Origin: Neopestalotiopsis rosae | Taxonomy: Eukaryota; Ascomycota; Sordariomycetes; Amphisphaeriales; Sporocadaceae | DNA length: 64,000 nucleotides | Direction: 5' to 3' | NCBI GenBank assembly: GCA_023078685.1 | Contig: JALGAS010000003.1 | Coordinates: 2,170,001-2,234,000, forward strand | Made by a program: the position numbers and the translations under genes | The notes under the pieces: model-generated | The model's input: only the letters and a program-made list of their open reading frames with translations | Database searches by the model: none | Told to the model about the DNA's origin: nothing | Shown: in pieces, positions 1-11,600 of the stretch | Layout: every line of letters starts with the position of its first letter | Position numbering within the stretch: the first letter of the stretch is position 1

Positions 1-283
1 TTTGATGAATATATACGTGAAACGTAACATGTCATACTTCCGAGTTCCGTCTTTGTCGTAGTTACAGATAAAATATATTGAAACCATCATTCATTTCGTA
101 TACCTTATTGGACATCCCATCGCTGTGCAAATAGATAGATTGATCCCAAGAAGAAACCAAGCCCCGAATCCTTTGAGAACCTAAGAAAATCAAAACTCCT
201 CGCTGAGATAACCAACTCCGTCATGTGGCCCGGGAACTCCTCCCAGATTGCCGGAATATCAAGACGTCCGTGCTGGGCTCTTC
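1..283. other. AT-rich flank
   Basis: AT-rich sequence downstream of the first gene's stop codon, probably its 3' UTR and the intergenic space. I see no coding signal in it. Confidence 0.4.
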
Positions 284-898
284 TTAGTCCCTCAGGTACT
301 GTCTCCTGTGACGATCCTCAATGACAATCTCACGATCATGGCTGCGCGGCCTTGGCTCGAAGCGCCGGGGAGCATCGACATAACGAAATGTCTCGTAGTC
401 GGGCTCGGCCCGGACAGGATAGGGCACAGGGTAGGGCACGAGCTTCTCGCGCTCAATGTAGACCTCGCGCTCCCGCTCGCGGCTGTGGCTGTGGCTGCGG
501 CTGCGGCTGCTGTGCGAGGACTTGTGGCTGCGGTGGCTCTTGTGCGACCGGTGCGACTTGACGGAAGGGTCCACGTCCACGGCAATGACCTCGATGGTGT
601 CGTCCTCCACCACAATGGGCTCCGGCGGCGGGGGAGGCGCGATGATGATGGGCTCCGGTGGAGGGGGAGGCGGCGGCGGGCACACGTAGACTGGAGGCTC
701 AACCGGGACCGGCGGGGGAGTGATCGGCCGCGGCAGCTCCGGGCGGATCACCACGGGTGGAGGCCTCGGGGGTGGAACGATCGTCGTAATGCGTGTCCTT
801 GTGGTCACGCTGCCGTTGGTCGGAGGCTCGAGGTAGAGCCTCTTCTTGTACTTGTGATACCGCTCTCTGCGCGGGGCTTCATCGACGACCGAATACAT
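284..898 (-). CDS. Proline-rich, Arg/Ser/His-rich hypothetical protein
   Basis: Intronless frame of 204 residues. The start is the ATG at 896-898, directly before a basic stretch (RRERYHKYKKR); the frame stays open about 40 codons upstream but has no earlier convincing ATG. After the basic N-terminus comes a proline-rich middle with several poly-Pro runs alternating with short hydrophobic PIII or PIVV units. An acidic patch follows (VVEDDTIEVIAVDVD), then tandem SHRSHK repeats, an SR-like tract and an RERERE stretch. The C-terminus is rich in Arg, Pro and Tyr. I see no signal peptide, membrane segment or enzyme motif. The composition suggests an intrinsically disordered adaptor or scaffold. 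I do not recognise the family and assign no function. Purine-rich repeats upstream of the ATG, read on the minus strand, fit a fungal promoter or 5' UTR. Confidence 0.6.
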   Translation of the reverse strand: MYSVVDEAPRRERYHKYKKRLYLEPPTNGSVTTRTRITTIVPPPRPPPVVIRPELPRPITPPPVPVEPPVYVCPPPPPPPPEPIIIAPPPPPEPIVVEDDTIEVIAVDVDPSVKSHRSHKSHRSHKSSHSSRSRSHSHSREREREVYIEREKLVPYPVPYPVRAEPDYETFRYVDAPRRFEPRPRSHDREIVIEDRHRRQYLRD

Positions 899-3242
899 GA
901 TGTCAGATTTGAGTTTATTCCAGTGAGATGTTTTGTAGTAAAGGTCAAGGATATATAGTGAGAGACAAGTGGCAGAGACTTGGTATGAGATATGGTAGAA
1001 GTATGAGAGACAGAAAAGCAAAGTGGTAGGTAGATACTCGCAAGAGCGAGAAAAGATGAATGTGACAGGGAGTTATGGTAAATTAAGTCTAACCTGTTGA
1101 CACAATGCACCACATTTTCCCCGTAAGTCACGGCAGTGCAGCAGTCTCACTTTGTGGGCGGAGGTGGGCTGGTGGTAGGCGGGATCAGTCGAGATCCAGG
1201 CTCATGTGCTAAAAAGTATAAGTGGCAGGCGCCGGCGCAGCAAAATCCGGGAAGATGCACCAGATCTAGAGTTACGTCACTGCGCTTCTCGGCTGTGGCC
1301 CGGGCTCAGATGCAGGGTCCTAGGGTCGAGACTGAGAAAACAGGGAAAAAACCAATGGTGTAATAAGATGTGAGAAATCAGAGTCGACCGTTTTTTTCTC
1401 GAAGTTTTTGGCGTGAAGTCGTTGAGAAGATCAAAGTGATCGGTTGTCTGTAGACAGAAGAAAGGGAATATGCACAAAAGATATAACCAGAAGCCGATGC
1501 AGAAGGGGCCATGATCATCCAGATATATCCACATTCAAGGTATACTTAACAGCAGCATACATACTTTGGACTTACTCGATCCCGAACCCGACAAAACCCC
1601 CCACAGGCTCGACAGGCTTCATGATTATTTGGGCGCAAACCCCTTGACACACGGATGTCTCACAGCCAAGGATGCAGCGAAAAGTCAAAGGAGGCAAAAA
1701 AAGGCCACATTTACAGCAGAACCCTTTGCCCTCATGTGAGGGTATACGAGATGATTGCAAAAAGGCCATAACCCTGCTAGCGTGGTGGTGAGCTGGGCGG
1801 CAAGATCATTGGGTAGAGAGACATGGCTTGGAGGGGTGGGCTCGGGGGGGCTTGGGGGGGCCTCGGGGGCCCTTCAGTGGTCGGCTGATGGTTCGACTCG
1901 TCGGCGGGCCGCATGACCCCCCAGTCTTGTCAGTCCTCCAAAGGGAATCCGACAAAGGTAACAAAAAACACCCAGAACTTTCCAGATTCCCTCTCTCGGT
2001 TCGTTCTCGTGCAGATCTTGCACGATCTCGGCGGCTGCATCTCATTTAGCAACTGCACTTGGCCGAAGCGACTGGAGTCTGGTATCGTCCCGGGGCTTTC
2101 GGGGGCTCTCTATCATCTCCCAATCGTTGGCGCCCAAGTGGGCATTGGTCCATGGACGAGGCTGACTTGAACCATGAACCTTGAATCCCTAGACAGGGTA
2201 ATGCTTCTCTCGTTGGGTGATTGGGGGCTTGCTGATTAGCAGCAGCAGATTATAGCCGAATCTTATCAGGTTTCTAAGCCTCGTTGTAGGTACGACAGCA
2301 ACTACTGCAAGTGTTTTGCCACTGCGTAGATCGTCTGTCAATTGGGCTTCAATTACAACTCATCTTGGTGGGTTCGCACGAGATTTTGACTTTTGTCTTA
2401 ATTGCCGTGGAAGATCATTCCTTATAATAGGGAATCTCGTCTGCCTGATTGCGGATCGCAAAAGCACGAGTTTGCTCGAGCGGCTCTTTTCGTAGTAACA
2501 TCGTGTAGGCGGCAGATGCCGCGTAAGACTCTATACAGACGTTGAGTCAGTTAATATTCGTTGGGCAGGTCTTTACAGCGCCACGTTTACTTTCTGCCCT
2601 ATCTCATCGATACACGGCCATCGTAGCGGATCGACAGATCGGATAATCATATCATGGAATGCGAGTTAGGAAGAATTTGGCGATGCATAGCCAAGAGTGT
2701 CTTGTTGAGGAACGAGCGCCGGCATCAGCATAACGCTGCCTTGGTCCTAGGCCAGGCGACTTGATGAGGTCCCTTCAAATTGTGCATTTCAGCTTGAGTA
2801 AGACCTTGAAATCGGCGATTAGATCCTGATATTGGCATCAATGCATTATGCGGTACATGGAAGCATTTTAATTACGGCAAAAAACCACTGCTTCAAGGCC
2901 TGTGCCGGATAGAAGCAGAAGGTTGGGCTACGTGTGCTACTCGACCATTCAAGCTTGCATACACAGGACGCACTGAAGAATTCCAAAAGATGAGGGGAAC
3001 GCCAGTAATATTCAAAGGGTATCATGTCGTAAGGGGTATCCTGTCATCATCATGACTTCGTGTCCAACATCGTAAACCAGGTAAATCCAACCGAACCAAA
3101 CTCCGAAAACAATATCCATCAATAACGATATTTTCCCATCTTCTGTTTCTTTCCAAAACTTCATTCTATAACTCCAATCGAAGATGATTTCCTTATCCTC
3201 GTTCTTTCCGAACCACTCGCGCGCCGGTGCCGATCGCAAGGC
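899..3242. other. Intergenic region, about 2.3 kb
   Basis: I see no supported gene. The region holds the minus-strand promoter of the proline-rich gene and a very G-rich tract near 1.83-1.87 kb. From about 2.2 kb the sequence is AT-rich without codon-like structure. An open minus-strand stretch (3012-3239) just after the next gene's stop lacks an ATG near its start and is probably 3' UTR. Confidence 0.45.
1833..1869 (+). repeat. G-tract cluster, predicted G-quadruplex
   Basis: Five runs of three to seven G (GGGG, GGG, GGGGGGG, GGGGGGG, GGGGG) are separated by loops of one to four nucleotides. This fits the canonical intramolecular G-quadruplex pattern on the plus strand. It is the strongest such tract I noticed in the window and lies in intergenic DNA. 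Confidence 0.6.
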
Positions 3243-4393
3243 CTAGTTGCTGAGATCGTCGTGCCGTGGCGACAGGTACACGGGGATCCGCGTGGACTTC
3301 CGCGCGTTGGCAAGGAGCATCTCAAGGTCCTCCTTGGCCCGCCAGGCGGACCGCTCCTGCTGCCGAAGCTGATATTGGCGCTCGTGCGCCCGATGCAGCT
3401 CCCTCCTGGTCAACCGACGTCGATCAGCCGCCTCCCTGAGCTTCTGCTCACAGGACGGCGCTGGCGACGACGGTGGTTCGTTGTCGTCGTCCTCCGAGTC
3501 CGAGCCGACTGCACACTCTTCACTCCCAGTCTGGTCCTGCACCACCTCCTCGACCTCGGGAGCTCGTTGAGTGGCAGGCTCCTGGGCGTTTGCTTTTAGA
3601 GCCTGTCTTGATGTGTGGGAGGAACTGGGTGGTGCAGACTCGGGAAGGTCGAAGCGGACCTTCTTCTTGCCGCTTTCATCCTTCGTCTTATCGACCTCCT
3701 CTCCCTTGTCATCCTCAGCGGGCCGGCGAGCCCACCTTGACCGTCGATCACCTCTGTTAGGTGGAGGACTAGAGGTCCCACCACGAGCATAGTTCTGCTG
3801 GCGGCGGCCACGACATGGTTCCCGCACCGGCGACTGTTGTCTCTGGGCCGGTTGCTCCTGCCCGGCTCCTCCAGGCGGCTGGCGCCGCATGCAAGCGGGC
3901 CTGGGTTGCACGGGGTAAGCAGCCCAGGCCTCCGTTAGTAGCCCAAAGGCCGTTTGCCCGTGGGTGACCTCTGCTGGGCTCTATAATTCGAGAAATATAG
4001 TCAGTAGTCGGATCCTGGAGAAGAAATCCAGAACACCTTGAAACAGTTGCGACGAAGGATATTTCTTTAGGATACCCACAAGGGATATGCAGGAAGGAAG
4101 AGCACAGAGACGAGAGACATAGACCTTTCAAAGGGGAAAAAAAACGACAGGGGAAAGGAGAAAGAGGAGAGGGAGAGAGAGAGGGTGGGAGAAGCAGAAC
4201 TACTTATACTCACCCGTGCTTGGTAATCTCGAAGGTCTGTACGATGTCCGTACAACTTCTTGAGGTGTGAGGACCAACCGTAGTTGTCGATATGGTCTCT
4301 TACGGCGTTCATCTCTCGTGTATCGGGAGAGAACACGTGCTCGTGGGCGGGTGGTTCGCGGCGCTTGGCCGGAATATCGATCGGCCGTGTCAT
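3243..4393 (-). CDS. Charged coiled-coil hypothetical protein
   Basis: Two exons give 305 residues: 4214-4393 (60 codons, ATG at 4391-4393) and 3243-3980. The intron is 3981-4213, with a GTGAGT donor and a TATAG acceptor, phase 0. At 233 bp it is long for this window, and it is purine-rich on the plus strand. The N-terminal exon reads like a compact conserved domain (DTREMNAVRDHIDNYGWSSH, then YGHRTDLRDYQAR). The second exon is disordered, with Pro/Gln/Arg-rich sequence, a KKKVRFDLPESAPPSS motif (an RVxF-like VRF that could bind protein phosphatase 1) and an acidic stretch (SDSEDDDNE). The C-terminal 70 residues are a highly charged predicted coiled coil (LREAADRRRLTRRELHRAHE onward). I do not recognise the family. 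The PP1-docking idea is inference from one short motif. Confidence 0.6.
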
Positions 4394-5318
4394 TCTGGCG
4401 GGTTCTGATGTTCTTCTCTCAATATTTTTTGGAATGATTATGTGAATATGGAAACTACTTCAGCAAGCGGGAGTAGTTTTGAATATCTTGTGGACACTTG
4501 GATAGAGGAAGATGCTAATTGGAAGATGCAGATTGGAAGATGCAAAGGTTCTCCGATGGCGACAGTGGCCTTCGAATGTCAACATTTAACATGTTTACTT
4601 ACCGGAGACCGGAGGGAAAGAACACTTGGCCAACATGTAGCTGTACGTATTGGGAGTGAAACTCGCTCTGCGCGAATCTTATAAGGTTTCTGATCGGACA
4701 TGGCGTAGTGAGTAGGAAGCCATGCCCGTGTCGCGACCTGTTCAGAGCCAATGATCTCTGAGCCATCATGGACGCCATGCCATTACGAAACCACAATTCT
4801 TCGCTCTGTTATACACAACGTAAGTTGACTGATACTAGATATCGTCTTTTCCCTCGTCCCTCTTGTTGAGCCCGGCAGCTTGTACTAGTTAAGAACGAGA
4901 AATCTATTCACACATTCTCAATAATGGCCCGAAAACGTCAGAGAAAGGCTGTATTGTATGCATAAAAAATAAGATACGTAGTGAGCGTGAAAGTCTGATG
5001 ATATAGCACGTCCATAAGAGGTAATCGTGGAAGCTATTTGCAGTAGAAAAAAACTCAAATGCTAGACTGCTGGTAGTTGCCCCGACAACTTGATAACTTG
5101 GAACCAACGCGTCGATGAAATCTGCCATGGCCTGGAAGCTTATAATTCGATACTTGGTATGATCTGGACGTATTTTCTGCAATTTCAATGATATCTGAGA
5201 TTAGGGCCTCTTCGAGTCATGATCCATTCCGTCTTGAAGACTTGCGTTGTCCCTTTGGCGCCAATCGACATCATATGCTAGAAACGGACACTCCTTTGGA
5301 ACTTACCTCAACATCTTT
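4394..5318. other. Intergenic region
   Basis: Promoter side of the minus-strand coiled-coil gene, followed by AT-rich sequence. Short open frames on both strands here have no recognisable domain, and I do not call them. Confidence 0.4.
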
Positions 5319-5394
5319 CAGGGAGCAAGTGGCACTGGAAAAAGTACCATAGTCGGTCTGATAAAAAGATGGTATCAGCCTGCGAGCGGAACGC
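5319..5394 (+). pseudogene. ABC transporter P-loop fragment (relic)
   Basis: About 25 codons read GASGTGKSTIVGLIKRWYQP and then ASGT. This matches the Walker A region of B-type (MDR/Ste6-like) full ABC transporters, where the consensus is GASGSGKSTIVGLLERWYxP. The match begins right after a TTTCAG that resembles an intron acceptor. Downstream, the frame shows no Q-loop, signature motif or Walker B, and I find no other ABC segment nearby. A 75-bp piece of coding sequence standing alone is best explained as a relic of a deleted or fragmented transporter gene, or as a captured filler fragment. The family assignment is firm; the mechanism is inference. Confidence 0.6.
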
Positions 5395-5448
5395 CAGAAC
5401 AGAAAGCACCAACGATGGTATATCAGATGTTTCTGCCTTCAAGCTGAT

Positions 5449-5519
5449 GCGCCTGTGGTATAACGGTTATTACACTCAGCTTTGGCTGAGAGACCTGGGC
5501 TCGACTCCCAGCGGGTGCA
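5449..5519 (+). tRNA. tRNA-like gene with a 6-nt anticodon loop
   Basis: A 71-nt sequence folds as a cloverleaf. It has a 7-bp acceptor stem (GCGCCTG with CGGGTGC, including G-U pairs), a D arm with loop AACGGTTA, and a 5-bp anticodon stem CTCAG/CTGAG. The variable region is AGAC, the T arm is CTGGG-CTCGACT-CCCAG, and A73 follows. The A box (TGGTATAACGG) and B box (GGCTCGACTCC, one change from GGTTCGANNCC) are near consensus. A T-rich tract follows within about 20 nt, as for Pol III termination. The anticodon loop is CTTTGG, only six bases, so the isotype is ambiguous: TTG (Gln) if position 38 is missing, or TGG (Pro) in another register. It may be a degenerate tRNA or a one-base sequence error. 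It lies 55 bp from the ABC fragment. Confidence 0.5.
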
Positions 5520-8500
5520 TTTCTCCTTTCTTTCCTTATTTTTCTTTTCTACCTTTTTGGCTACTTGGGTATCTGCTCGAACTATGCCCACCCAAAGGTA
5601 AATAAGACGCGTCGTGATATTCACGCCGCGGGCTTCCAAATTAGACTCCAAGAGACTCGACTCTTCCTCTTGCCTTATCTAGGTTTCTGCCCAATGTATA
5701 TGTTGCTACTAGGAGATATAACACAGCGTAGGCGCTAGTATCATCAACCCAATAATCAGACCTCAGAACCGACCGGACCTCTATACTTATTATTCGAGTA
5801 TTTGGAACCATTATCAGAAATTATTCCGTTCTGTTGTAATTTACAGCGCCAATCTCGTACCTACGCAAAGACTATCTCGCAAGGAATGGGTATGACACGT
5901 GTTTCTTGCGTCCTGTCCAAGACGGTTGCTCCAGTAACTCAAGAATCGCCGCTGCTATCGCCGAGAATTTTACTTATACAGCATCTATACATTTGAATGC
6001 TGACGATAATTTCATGAGCCACTGATTCATGTGAGTCAAAAGCCCTTGATAGCAAAGTTCTCTCTGGTCCAATACAACAGTGGAGTGCAATATTATGCGG
6101 TGCGCTACTTGAACGATACAGTAATCATGATTCGCAAGCAGCTGCATCATCCTGGTTTCCGGTAAGCAATATTGTCCAGAGGTATATAATGGAAAGCCGA
6201 ATCGACATTCAAAACTGACTCGAGAATTACGATTATTGTTTTGTGCTCATGTTGCAATATTTTACATAATCACTAGATGATTTACATGGTGAAATCTTAT
6301 TGGTCGGCAGTGTCTCATATAGTCGTCTAGTCATGATCCGCCAAGTGCCAACGGAATATCGCCCAGGGCACGGGGAACAACTTTGGAAGGGGTACACCAC
6401 CCGTAAACGACGTATTCGGATAACATACATTTCTCTTACTGCAGAGTCGCATTGTTTTCAGAGCCCGCCCACCAGTTCGATTCACGTGCATGGCAAAGAG
6501 GCGACACCTGAACTTTGGGTGGCCAACTCGTACGGTTGTAAAAAGCACGGGCCATATGTGGCATACGGTCAAGGCATGAAACGTACCCGAAACCCGCCCC
6601 CAGGTCTATTTTTGCTGCGTAGAAGAGAACAGACGAGGAGGAGAAGGTGAACAATAAAGCGCACGCGAGCTGTGTTCTATCCCTTGTTTGCTTCATACAA
6701 TCTCTCTTCAGACGAACAGAAATGCGGGTCGGGTTATCCTTCTGTACTATGTATCTTTAACCCCTCCCCTTCTCCCTAGCAGAGAGCGCCCCTTCGACAT
6801 GTAACCAAAACGTGCTGACCTGCGGCGCAAGCGACTGTCGCAAGCCGTTCCGGATAAATTGCTAAAATGTCGTTGGTGTTTTCAGATAGTGCTCATCTTG
6901 CGAGTATCATTCTGACCAGAGTTTCGATCTGTACATTTGCAAAAAAGAATACTAGATCCTTCTTGGGTTTTGGGTACACATCTCGGTGAGTTGGTGGACC
7001 GGGACATCTAGAGTACCGAGACTTGGGTCCTCGCTGGGATGATGGACGATAAAACAAAAAAGTACGGTATACCTTTGGAAATCATTAATGTAGCATTAAT
7101 ATATCAACATTGTCACGAAATGCGGATCTGCGTAACTTGGCCTTGGCGACGCGACATTGGCCGCGAGTTGTCTCAGCGGAACAATTAATGTTATGGTAAG
7201 CTATATTAGATGAAAAAGGGCTATGAGGTGACATTCTTCAATATATTTCTTACACGGCTCGGCGGAGGAGGACCCTTGTTTTTCGAACCACCTTGCTCAT
7301 GGTCCCGTATCGATATCGGCTGCCGAACCGAAACCTCGCTAGAGGTTATACTCAATAGATTGCGGGCAACGTCGTACAACAGAAATTCTCGGTACTTGCC
7401 GTAGGATGGGATAATTAAGTACTATACGATATATGATAATTCCGGAATGGTAATGTCAGGATAGATTAAAGTTGCACGTAGCCTTTGGTCTTCTACCTTG
7501 ATAACTGTGGTATCCTGGCACATAAGGGAAGCGAGCGACGGTAGTCCAGTGAGAGAGAGAGAGCGGCTGAATCCCACCGTAGAAGTGCCCGCGGCTCAAT
7601 TGATGAAGAAATGTTACTGTCAAATACCGCAACGTGACTTTGGGTGCCTCGTCTAATCATCAATCCGTGGTTCCTGCATATTGAACGGTGGGTTTGCCCA
7701 TTTCGGATGTAATATGAAACTTCGAATCACGCGGCCGAGAGCCGTACAGTGATCTGAATATCGGACAAAGTCAGCCAGGTCTCTGATGTAGGGATGGGAT
7801 AAACCGCCTCCTTCCAAAAGGTCATCCCTCAGATCTGTTTGTAATGGACTGTTCGAAATGAGAAGCGCTTTGGCTGCTTGTTTTGTAATTGCATGCGTTT
7901 CACGTGGTCACCTTCTGGAAGGTTTGCGAACTTGGAGACATGTCGACGCTGATATTTGGAATCGCACGAAAGTCATTGCACGAATGTTTCCTTTTTTCCC
8001 CCTCCATCTGCCACACACGGGAAGCGAGGGACTTCCCACAGTTGGGTGAAATAAGCATATTAATGAGGGGGCGATCGTCGCTGGGATAGTCAGTTTGAGA
8101 AAACCTGGAGAAACGAGATCAAAGCTCCTACATAGGTCTATGTTACCTGCCTTTTTCAAAGTGTGTCTTGTTGCAAAAAACAACGTCTTCGTGAAAGGGT
8201 CAGCGTTTCATTTTTCTTTCGACTCTGGCTGTCTGGTAAATGTGGCCTTTGGTTGAGAGATCTAGCTGGTCGGCGCATATTCATTACAGTGGGGGCCTAT
8301 TTCCTTATCCCTTCCAACCAGGCTTTGCCAGCCAGCCAGGTTCACAGGAGTGGTATGGGTGCCCAGTTTGCCTAGGTTAGAAGAAGACATAATTTCGAGC
8401 GACGGGGCAAGCTGGTAACCACTCTGGTAGATTGCTTGCATCGAGGCTGCAGAGAGAAGCCATGGGACAGTCGCCACATCAACAGTCCAGTACTATGTAG

Positions 8501-8618
8501 GTGGATGTCGAGGATGTGCTTCCGATGCTACAAGTCATCATAAAATGCACTTGTATATAGGACGAAACATTGCTCTCGTGCAATAAGATGTTGCAACGAC
8601 ACTTTGACCCGTCACACC

Positions 8619-8655
8619 GCTGCTCTGCTGTGCCCTGCCCTGCCCTGCTCTGCTT
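8619..8655. repeat. TGCCC/TGCTC pentamer array
   Basis: About seven imperfect CTGCY pentamer units occur in tandem. It is a short microsatellite in intergenic DNA with no evident function. Confidence 0.55.
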
Positions 8656-11600
8656 GCGCCAAACCAGTAGCACAAGAGGGCGGCGGGCGCGGGGCGGCGT
8701 TGATTGGCGCACGCTAAGGGCAACCTAGATGCTGATAATCCCCCGATGCAAAATGGGCGTGGGTTGTTTCTGGTCAGATTTGGCCTAATTCAGGGGCAAA
8801 AAGTGATTTTGTCAGCCAGCTCTGGTGCCAGCAGGCCCAGTCTGCATCAGATGAGGACTGAAGTAAAAGGCGATAAGCGAGACCTTGTCAAAAGCTGATG
8901 CTACTATGTACTCTTTTCAGAGATGCTGGGTTAATGATCATGGCCGATGGCCCGAACAAGTTTTTCCTTGGCGCCTTCGGCATGCTCGCTACTGTTTGTA
9001 TAATCGCGAGACTCGAAGACGACTCGAAAACAGAAATGGCTTGCGTGAATGACTTCTGGCTTGCGCTATGTGGAGATTGCGGTCGAATACGTCTCGTTTC
9101 TCCAAGCGCTCAGGTCCTCGGACAGCATGAAAGGTGTAACCCAAGTAGGTGAGCTTGCGGCTGTGTGATTGGCCTGCTGCAAGAACGCTCCGGTTTCGAC
9201 AGCCCATGGCGTTACCGAACGGCGAGCGCCTGATCACCACCAAAGACAAATACAACCCAGTAGAGACGGTAGGCGAGCATATGGCAGCAGCTACCTATGT
9301 ACCAAGTATGATAAATCTGTAAGTATTCTGGGATGCACAAAGTATTGCATCGTGCCGTGGGACGTCCCGGATGACTGGACTTTGCAGAAATAGCGCCACT
9401 TCTGCCGTCTAGGGACATCTTTTCAATTTAACAACCTTTTTGGTCTGAAGTGGGAAACACGTGCTAGTACGATCGAAGGATCTGTATGGTTTTGTGCATA
9501 TGACTAAGTACCAAGAAAGGTTCCTCTGAAAAAAAGGACATGGAAGCCCCGTCGCCGTTAGAAGAGCTAGTGGCAATGGAAACCTGACGCCCGAAGACTG
9601 CCACGGTGTTTGATAAAAGTCAGTTGAGTCCGGTGATGGAATGCATAGGTAGTATGGTCAGAGACTAACCGACTGAGAGATTATCAAAGTACTTCCACGT
9701 GGTAGAGAGATAGAGAGCATCCAGTGGTTTGGAAGAGATATCAATAAGATGAATTGTTTCAGCCGTGGGCTAATGCCGAGAAGGGAAAGATTATTTGGGG
9801 GCGAGTGGAGTGGTGTATGGTGATCGTGATGATAGCTTCTCATTGAGATCTTAGTGGCGACAGCGAGTATGCGCCATCAGATCCTGTTATTGTATGTACG
9901 CGCATCCCATGGGGAGGGGAGCAGTCAGCAGTCAGCAGTACAGATCACTTGGCGATGCGAAAGAGAGCGAATGAATTAGTGATCTTCAGGGTCGCCGGCT
10001 ACCCTAGAGCCTCGGCTACCAAGCTTTGCCAGATTCGGATCTCCTTCATTCCGTTTTGGTCGATTGTCCGAACACATCAAGGGCACTCGACTGAAGGAGC
10101 AAGCCAAGCGAGGGCCAAGTAGTACTTGAACAGTGCTGCATTCGGCATTGGGCGCAGGGCTTGCTCACATCTGGTGGAAAAAAGGTGCCTCCTGTATTGA
10201 TGCGGAATACACATCTGAAGATACCCGGACGGGATCTCGTCAACCGGGCTGGGTCTGATCAGACGATGATGGGTTCTAGATGGCGAGGGGAGGGAGGAAT
10301 GCTGTGGACGTACCATCTTCATGATTGCATAGTCAAAAGCTGGACTCTCATCAATTACCCACGTATCTGCCCAGGAGTGACATTTGGCTGACAGATGGAT
10401 AAATGTCAATCCCACAAGCACAATGCAGTGTCTCAAACTGTGTTCGTTTGCTCTGCTCTGCTCTCCCTCCCTCCCGTGCTAGCTGGCCTGGACGCAGCTA
10501 AGAGCAGACAGGGCGCCGCTCGCAGAAATGCTCCGAGTGGCCCGTGATCCGTACCACAGCACGCCAGCTTTAATTACATCGACATTCCTTAGAATCCGGG
10601 GTCCCTGGAGGCAAGTGGTGGATCACACCATCTTATCGCGCCCTGGCTGGCGGGTAGAGCTGAATTGACGTTCGGCGGTATCTGTAGTGTACGAGTGTAG
10701 GTAACACGCATTTTACTTCCCATAATAAGCATTGGATGATTCTATCCATCCGCCTCGCCTTGTTTTGCGCATGCCACCCGGAAATAAAAGCCTAGGTATC
10801 TAGATCAGTGAAGACACCCGGATCTGGTTACCTGAGTGCTCTTGTTCCTGGAAGTGATTATTAGTGATTCACCTTTCGTACCTGGTTCACAGATTCAAAG
10901 GCATGGGTAGACGACGATATAGTTAGAGACACGCACTCGTTAGCGCGGCGGTGGGCTTGAAAGCTTGCCCTTGACATTTAACGCGTGTTCCTGGTTTGCT
11001 GGGCAAGGCTTTTTTTGCTTTTCCTGAATGTCTCTGACTCTCTGCGTCGTCCATGTCCATGCGTTCCCTCTTCCCAGCACTGCAGAAGAATGGAGAAGGG
11101 CGCTTTTAAAGTTGCGATGGACTAGCCGCTCCACGTGCCTGACGTGGGTGACTGGAGTCGGTCACTTTTCTTCTGCAGATGCCGACGGAGCACTGACGAG
11201 GTCACTCATTAAAAACTTCCTTGTCCAAATGCATGTGGTTCAGCCAGCGCTGTACGCACTTTACCAAATGAGTATACAGTAGACAATGTTTATTACCTGT
11301 CAACAGAGTATATCAATTGCAGCAATGGGGCGAGTAGATCGTACCTTGAGCCCAGCCCGACCCGACCACAATGCAAATCTCTGGATTCCAGCTCATTCCA
11401 GGCGGGCCCTCCTCTCTTGACAACAAAAGCTAATCAGCAGATACTGGGCGCATTAATAGAGCCTAGCATGCCAATCAATGCGCTTTTCGTGCACTTTGAA
11501 TGTTCGCGGATGGGGCAACTAGAAAGTAACTTAAATGTAAGGCCCAGTCAAGTTCAACTTGTCGTCTTTGCCGTGCCTTTGTGATGGTTCGTCATTTGCA

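Noticed and set aside
248..958. Plus-strand open frame opposite the proline-rich protein.
   Set aside because: It is the mirror of the minus-strand GC-rich repeats. The minus strand has a proper ATG and coherent low-complexity domains.
3012..3239. Minus-strand frame immediately after the stop of the coiled-coil gene.
   Set aside because: It has no ATG near its start and no motif. It is more likely 3' UTR than a separate gene or read-through domain.
10046..10436. Possible small secreted Cys-rich protein on the minus strand (hydrophobic start, then KPCAQCRMQHC in another frame).
   Set aside because: The hydrophobic segment has no ATG, only TTG, and the intron needed to join the two parts uses a weak donor. 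Not supportable.
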